A DNA stretch of 64,000 nt from Panorpa germanica (taxonomy: Eukaryota; Arthropoda; Insecta; Mecoptera; Panorpidae), in NCBI GenBank assembly GCA_963678705.1, contig OY783204.1, positions 29,026,759-29,090,758 of the forward strand, written 5' to 3'. How positions within the stretch are numbered: position 1 is the first letter of the stretch; the number at the start of each line of letters is the position of its first letter. The notes beneath the pieces are model-generated. The model was not told where the DNA came from and searched no databases. It saw only the letters and a list, made by a program, of their open reading frames with translations. This document shows positions 57,984-64,000 of the stretch, piece by piece. Both the position numbers and the translations under genes were made by a program.

Positions 57984-60900
57984 CTAGGAGGGTTTCTCAT
58001 TCGTTTTCTTATTAGAAAGTATACATTGTACACAAGTTGGGTTTTCAATAGCTTTAACAATGCTTTCGTTTGATTTAGACAGGTTGATTCCTAAAGAAGT
58101 TAGGTTGTTTATAGCTTCTCCAGACTTGGCTGACTTTTCTGGCGATTTTGATTTGGATGGTGAACGTTTTATACCGTTCATGCGACTGTCGGCTCTATCT
58201 AACGAACTGCTAGTGTGTTTCACAATGTGTTTATCAGGTGACTTTGATTTCCGAAGGCTCCGTCGTTCGCTAGAGGCGCTGCGATCAGGGGAAATCGAAT
58301 TTTGTCTCGCGTGTACCTTTAGCGAATTCTCTCCAGAATATTGGGAGTCAAAACTAAGTTCGTAGCTACTATTTCTACTACCGCGATCCAACGATTTAGT
58401 CGTTCGCTTTCCAGCCCGGTCAGGAGACCGTTCGAAACTACCCTTTGGACTGTTAGGATTACTCGGAAACAATCTAGCGTTGCGTTCCAATGATTTGGAA
58501 GCAGCTTTCCTAGCTTCTATCGATATTTTCTTGTCAATGCTACCGCGAGGTGATCTGGCCTTGACAATTCTGACAGGAGAATTGGACATGGATTTGCATC
58601 TATCGGGAGATCTGGATTTATCGATACTACTTCTCGGGGATTTTAAGATTTTTTTAGGTGTTGTGCTTGTAGAACATGTGCCGCCGTTTATAATTTGTGA
58701 ATTTTCATTTTCTTGTGTTTTCTTACCTAACTCTTTGACCATTATTGGTTGGTAAGTAGCTGGCGGATGTGACGATTGAATTAGTCGAGCTTGACTTCCT
58801 GTACTACCAACCGAAAGAGTTGACGTTGTGCTGAAATGAAGAAGGGTTTGTTAGCAGCCAGGTGTTAGTAGAAAGTGAGAAATTAGTTTAGTGAAGGACA
58901 AGAGTGAAGATTAGTAGTAGAACACACATAAAGCGTAGTAGTAAGATGAAATGGCGTACTAGTGAAATCAAATGATCTCACCTTAATGTTAGATGATTCG
59001 GAGTTCTTCCAAGTGTGGCCTTAGACTTACTGCCAGCTTGAGAATCTTCTTCACCTTCTGATTTTGTTCCCGGATCAGTTTTTTCAGAAGGTTCAGTTTG
59101 TGGAGCACGTTTTGTGGATTCTGTAAAGGTAAGTACTTGTTACAGGGTAAAAAACTACAGACTTAAGCCCGAGGAAATCATAATTATCTTACCCCCGGCA
59201 TCCCCAACGGTTTTACTGCGACTTCTAAACGAAGACGTTGCTGCTGGTGGCGGTTCATCAGCCTCTTGACTTCCTAGATTATCATAGTCAATATTTCCAG
59301 CTGAATGACGCTGCGTATTTTTCGATTTCTTTGTTTTGCCTAATGTTTGTGATCCTTGTACAATTGTAATCTGTGAAACAAACGCTCTTACAAACTATTT
59401 TCATGAAACTACAACAGGATTCTAGATCACACGAACCTGTGACTTTGTGCTTGGTCGTTCTAACGTTTGGCTATTGCCAGGATCTTTCAGTGTTCCATGC
59501 ATTAATGGTAATCCACCTAATCCTGGTCTTGTTGAGGGTATTGACATATTCCTAACACTTTCTCGGATGATTTGTCGGATTGTTTTCAGGAAGGCATTTC
59601 TAAAATCAGCGGTGCTGAGACCGTTCACAAAATAAATGTACACTGGATTGTCCATGCAATTAATCTACATAAGTTTTAAGACATAAATACACACCTGTTT
59701 GATAAAACGTATACTTTTTCTGAACGTCTTTGTAGTTGTGATCTTAAATGGATAAGTTCCCAAAGGAAATGTGAATCCATGTCCTTTGCAGATGACGCTC
59801 GTACTTGAACTTCAGTTACTGGGATTAAAACTTGATATCTAATAATTTCTACTTCGTTCGATGTACTCTTACTTGACACGCCCTGGAAATATCATCATGT
59901 TATCCAGAGATCTAATATTAAATTAGCATAGCGGAGCTAAGACTTACCATTAATTTCTTCTTTTGTCTTAATCTCTCTTTACATAAAAATACAACAGCCG
60001 ATTTAAATACAAAACACATTGCATGAAGCTCCAAACCTTTTTTTATTTTTCCTAAAAAGTCTGAGATATTTAACCACTCGACTCCCCCGTAATATAAAAG
60101 GTCACCTGAAGGTAAAATAAATGTTTTGTTTTAGTAACAATGTGAGCGCATAATGACAAACAATTAATACGAGACGGATGGGGTACAGAAGTAGCATGTA
60201 TTGGTTCTTACTTTTATTAAAATTACCTGGACTTAAGTCTATAGGTTGTTTGCAGGATTTTTGGTGTTGTCTAAACAAGTGGTCAAAAATAGCACCATAC
60301 TCCTCGTGAATTCGTTGCATTTCATTTATGTGTTCAGCGACTTTTTCCATTCCCTTTAGAGCCTCTGATCATTTTTAAATAATTCAAATTAGTTACATAA
60401 TAATTGGTAGAAATGTATAAGTAAAATTATCTGTTGCTTACCAACTAAATGCAGATGCTCCTCCGCAGATGGGTCAGTTAAATTGCGTAATTGTTGCAGA
60501 AGTAAGGGGTATTTTAATATACGTTGAATAGGTTTAATTAGATATGATTCTAACGTAGAAGAATGTTGTTGCTTGGGGTTCCTGGCGCACAGGAACTCCT
60601 GCAGCGCTTGATTACCTTCATCTAAAAATAGTTTCAATCATTCGAAATAAATAACTTGTTTTTTCATGCACAAAAACAACAGCCAATGCTCTTACTTGGA
60701 TGCAACACTTTCTGCGCCTTGCTGTGACTCGCACAAAATGAGCTGTATAGTTTAAAATGATTAACGTAGTATAAGAAAGCGCTTCCCACTGAGAAAAGTA
60801 CGTTCTAGAGAAGATATAAATAGATTAGTTGCTTTTTCTACGCTCCTAGTTTCTTACCAAATGTTTAACATACTTTAAATTGACTCGAATGCTCAAACTT

Positions 60901-63379
60901 ATGAAAATCTGGTTCAAGTTCCAAAGCTTCATCCAAATTTTGTAAGAATTGTCTTTGAAACGTTACGATTTCTTGGATATTTCCAAACAAGGCGTTAATT
61001 TCAGCGTTGGATAAGAATGTCTCGCGTTTTAAAGGCTCTAAATAATGTTCCAACAGGTTATTTAAATGCTGGAAAGAAATTTCAGATATTTAAAATTTTG
61101 TAAGATTCTCTTTGTAACTTTAAGGGCGTTAATTTTTCTTTACTTTGACGTAAGCTCTTTCAGTATCCACGAGTTCCAGAATAACTTTCCGTAGTTTTTC
61201 CGCATCTGAGAGTTGTCTACTTGGAGTTAGGAGAGCATTAGATACACTACTGGCCACGCTTCCGGTGGGGCTTGACTTCCTTGTTTCCTGCGGCGACCGA
61301 CAGAAGCCAGTAACTTGTTCCGCCGTCTAAATCGAACAGAAAAACATTTATATGAAAGAAACCACACTGTCTTGCACTTTAATCAATTTACCTTAAGTAG
61401 ATTTTCAATTTCAAATGAATTTGTCCGCGATGTTTGTTTAGTTCCACCAGATGTCTCACCAGTCATTGGCATTGATGTTTCCGGTTCCGAGGAATATAAC
61501 TCTTTACCTGTAATTAAATCCCATTAAAGTTAAACTTAGTAATTAAATTTTGTGCAACTGGTATTCAAGATAACTCACTCCATCCTGGAGCCGGGACAAT
61601 TAGCCCTGATATCATCTCCTCGCTGATAACAGGTGGTTCTGATGGGGGTGGGGGACACACAAGACTCTCAATTATGTCATCTGTTGCTCTCATCACGCCC
61701 GCCAGGTCAGGAGGCTCCGTACGTGAGGATCTAGAACGGTGTGATATACCCGTACTTTTACCGATATTGATTTCAAACGACTTAATGTCAACAAGCGACG
61801 GCTTTAGAAGAGCGTTTTGATGCTAATTTCATATTAAATATCTTATTAAAAGTTAAGTCTAATTAGCTTTTATAGACAGGTCACAGATGCTGGGTAATTC
61901 GTATTAAAGTTAAAGTAAAGACTAATTAAGTCTGATTAATAATAGGGAGAGCAAAACACGTTAATTCATTTTGAAATTATGTTCCAATTTGTTTTGAAAT
62001 GAACGTCCACAGGGAGTGGTAAACGCGACACTTGTTGTATTTCTTTCCCTGATCATAATTTAATGTATCTTACAATTACAATTACAAGTTACACAAATGA
62101 TTACTGACCTCATCATCATACACAGAGCGAGTTCTTCCTGTAGCACACTCTCCAAATACATCATATCCAAATCAGAAACGATAGCTCCGTTAATCACCAT
62201 AATTTCATCTCCTTTAATGATGCCTGAAATGTAACGTAAGCTCATTTAGATTTAATTTAGTTATTTCCCAATCAATTTAGCATTCGATAATGATTTACCA
62301 TTCTGCATAGCAACGCTCTTGTCTTCCACACGACTAACGTAGCAACATAATTCATCTTGCCGGTCAGAATTCTCAATTAGTTCTGCTTCCACAGAGAAGC
62401 CCCACATTTGGTCTAGGGTACTACGTTGCAATTCTACTTGATAGAGTATTTTAGCGCAAACTTCTACCATTTCGTGTGTGTGCAACTATTGATAAATAAG
62501 TTTAGTTGTGAAACTTTTAATTAGTGAATTAGTGCAACTGTGTTAAGACTTACGTATGTCTCAATAAGATCGCTGCGATGAGGAACAAAGTAATTATGAT
62601 CTTCCATATCTCGACGTTTCTTGACCCGCACAAAATGTTCCATAGGATTAAGAGCTTTCCTTCCACAAGCACTCGCCAGGAATTCCTCCACCGACATAGA
62701 TTCCCTCAGGAACACTCCAGCGAACGCGTTATCAGGGAGCGATACTTTCACCGTCTTGTCCGGTTCCTCTCGCGAGTTCATCTGCATTAATTGTCCCGAT
62801 TTTATAAATCCCGTTGACCTATTGATTTTAGCAAATGGTTGGGGTTTAAATAACTCACCTGGAGTGACCTTCGGCTGGATCCACTATTTGAACGTGACAA
62901 CAGTGGGGGACGACGTTTCGTGGCCCCCCGTCCTGCTAGTAAGTTATTTAGGAGGGAGGGACTTCGGGCACAGATAAATGCGTGGAATGAGGACACTGTA
63001 AATACCCCTAACTTATTCAAGGTATTTTTTGTGGGCCTGGAAACGTGGGTCAGCAGCGACTGTAACAATTCAGACTAATTTTAAAAATAAAGGATGTTGA
63101 ATACCACATTTTGTTTTTGTGTTATTTTTACATTTACTAAAAACATATTTTTTTGTAAAAAACAAATGTTCAAATCTTGTCGAAATGTTTACTCACCTTT
63201 GGATTAGGCAACTCTCCACTTTGCAACGACGCCATGTAGCACCTCAGCCGAAATTGTTCACAATGTAAGCGCTCTAAATTTTCCTCCCATTGCACAATTT
63301 GTCCTGAAAGCTGGTGCTTCGTTTCCTGATCTGATACAACACTCTGCTGCAGGTCAGCCATATGTTTCAGCTTATGGTC
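57984..63379 (-). CDS. sif: Still life / Tiam1-type Rac guanine nucleotide exchange factor, C-terminal 18 exons (5' end beyond the window)
   Basis: The exons run 63197-63379, 62859-63059, 62554-62781, 62299-62485, 62109-62223, 61579-61730, 61392-61507, 61144-61326, 60874-61068, 60696-60804, 60442-60621, 60227-60364, 59948-60105, 59695-59882, 59437-59614, 59193-59370, 58982-59120 and 57984-58830. All are phase-compatible with GT-AG borders. They encode 1,224 residues of the long form, or 1,029 of the short form. In order: the coiled coil and [11 protein letters not shown] segment after the first PH domain; the Ras-binding domain (KVSLPDNAF ... FVRVKKRRD); a PDZ domain ([11 protein letters not shown] ... 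GDEIMVING); a DH domain ([20 protein letters not shown] ... [19 protein letters not shown]); and a second PH domain ([15 protein letters not shown] ... [20 protein letters not shown]). The long form ends in a basic Ser/Pro-rich tail with repeated SPDR, SLDR and SPRGSIDK motifs. The family activates Rac at synapses and the cell cortex. No break was found. Confidence 0.96.
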
Positions 63380-64000
63380 CTGAAAAATAAAGAAAAAAGA
63401 ATTCAGTGAAATTATTCTTTTCCCAACATAACCGTTTTGATTACGTTTTAAATTACACCTGGCGCTCTCTCTCAATTAAATTAACATTGTTGAATTAATA
63501 TAATTGCATTTCAGCGACTATTCCCTGATTTTAACGAGCGCTGCAGTCAAGCTGATGTTATGTTGTTGAAATATAAATTATAATCCTTTTATAACACTAG
63601 CGCGGAATTCTAAAATTATACAGCTGTTGGAAAAATAAATAAAATAATTGGAAAATGCAAATTGAGCTGGATAATATTCAACATGTTTTTATTATTACAT
63701 TTATAACATCATATATAACCATTCTTACGTATATTACACATAGTGACGTATATTTAAAGTTTATCTAATATAAAAAGAGTTACCTAAAAGATTATAGCCC
63801 TTATCCCCTATCTCTATCACCCTTTAAAAGGATAAATAGAAGACCTTAGATGTTTCCATTAATTAATGATTTTTAAGAAGTTAAAAATAAGAAATAAACA
63901 GAAATAAAAATGTACAGTAATGTAGCAGTAAGATGGTGTAGCCCCTTAATAATAAATGTCACATAAACGTAACAATCTAACATTATATTAAGTCATCTTT
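63380..64000. other. Intron upstream of the first still life exon in the window
   Basis: Begins with the acceptor TTTTTCAG of the 63379 exon. No further exon is visible before the window ends. Confidence 0.65.

Noticed and set aside
58060-58755. Plus-strand open frames opposite the still life tail.
   Set aside because: They are antisense shadows of the Ser/Pro/Arg-rich coding exon, whose codon usage leaves few stops on the other strand.
62578-62977. Plus-strand open frames opposite still life exons.
   Set aside because: Antisense to well-supported coding exons and crossing their splice sites.
1-64000. CRISPR arrays, operons or bacterial ribosome-binding sites.
   Set aside because: None seen. 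Spliced genes, LINEs and MITEs show this is animal nuclear DNA.

Overview
The window is nuclear DNA of an insect. It is very AT-rich and full of small non-autonomous transposons and broken non-LTR retrotransposons, and its genes have short exons and GT-AG introns. Two proteins are recognisable across insects: the E3 ligase parkin and the Rac exchange factor still life (the SIF/Tiam1 family). A pair of small secreted proteins of the MFKLFVI...AAPG type resemble cuticle proteins. This fits a holometabolous insect, and I lean towards a beetle, but the sequence does not settle the order.

Layout, left to right. 2.8-4.3 kb: a four-exon cuticle-like gene on the minus strand, with a 5'-truncated LINE in its first intron. 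4.7-5.25 kb: a tandem repeat. 5.4-6.4 kb: the last exon of an unrecognised minus-strand gene that has a Cys/His cluster. 8.4-8.65 kb: an antisense LINE scrap. 12.4-12.9 kb: a mariner-type MITE. 14.2-15.4 kb: four in-phase minus-strand exons of a disordered, probably nuclear protein. A CpG-rich putative promoter with an RFX X-box lies just beyond them (about 16.0-16.3 kb), and a Tyr/Asn-rich exon at 22.3-22.9 kb may be an N-terminal part. 16.7-41.7 kb: mostly non-coding sequence with MITEs, a large inverted repeat, LINE tails, a tRNA-like sequence and a few CpG-rich patches. 41.8-45.1 kb: three tightly packed minus-strand genes (parkin, an unknown 129-residue protein, and an HMG-box protein). 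47.4-48.1 kb: a plus-strand paralogue of the 4-kb cuticle-like gene that shares its promoter blocks. 48-55.9 kb: non-coding sequence with MITEs. 55.95-63.4 kb: the 3' part of still life, with 18 exons traced and two mutually exclusive C-termini.

The genes do not form one pathway. Parkin acts in mitochondrial quality control and still life acts at synapses and the cell cortex. The cuticle-like proteins would be secreted. Points most worth following are: the alternative still life C-terminus (a 253-residue SPDR/SLDR-rich tail or a short Gly-His-Pro repeat tail); two ORFs separated by one base (TAA-A-ATG) ahead of the HMG-box protein; the conserved promoter shared by the two cuticle-like genes 43 kb apart; and the X-box in the 16-kb CpG-rich patch. 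Exon boundaries were read by eye from splice consensus and codon phase, and no database search was possible.
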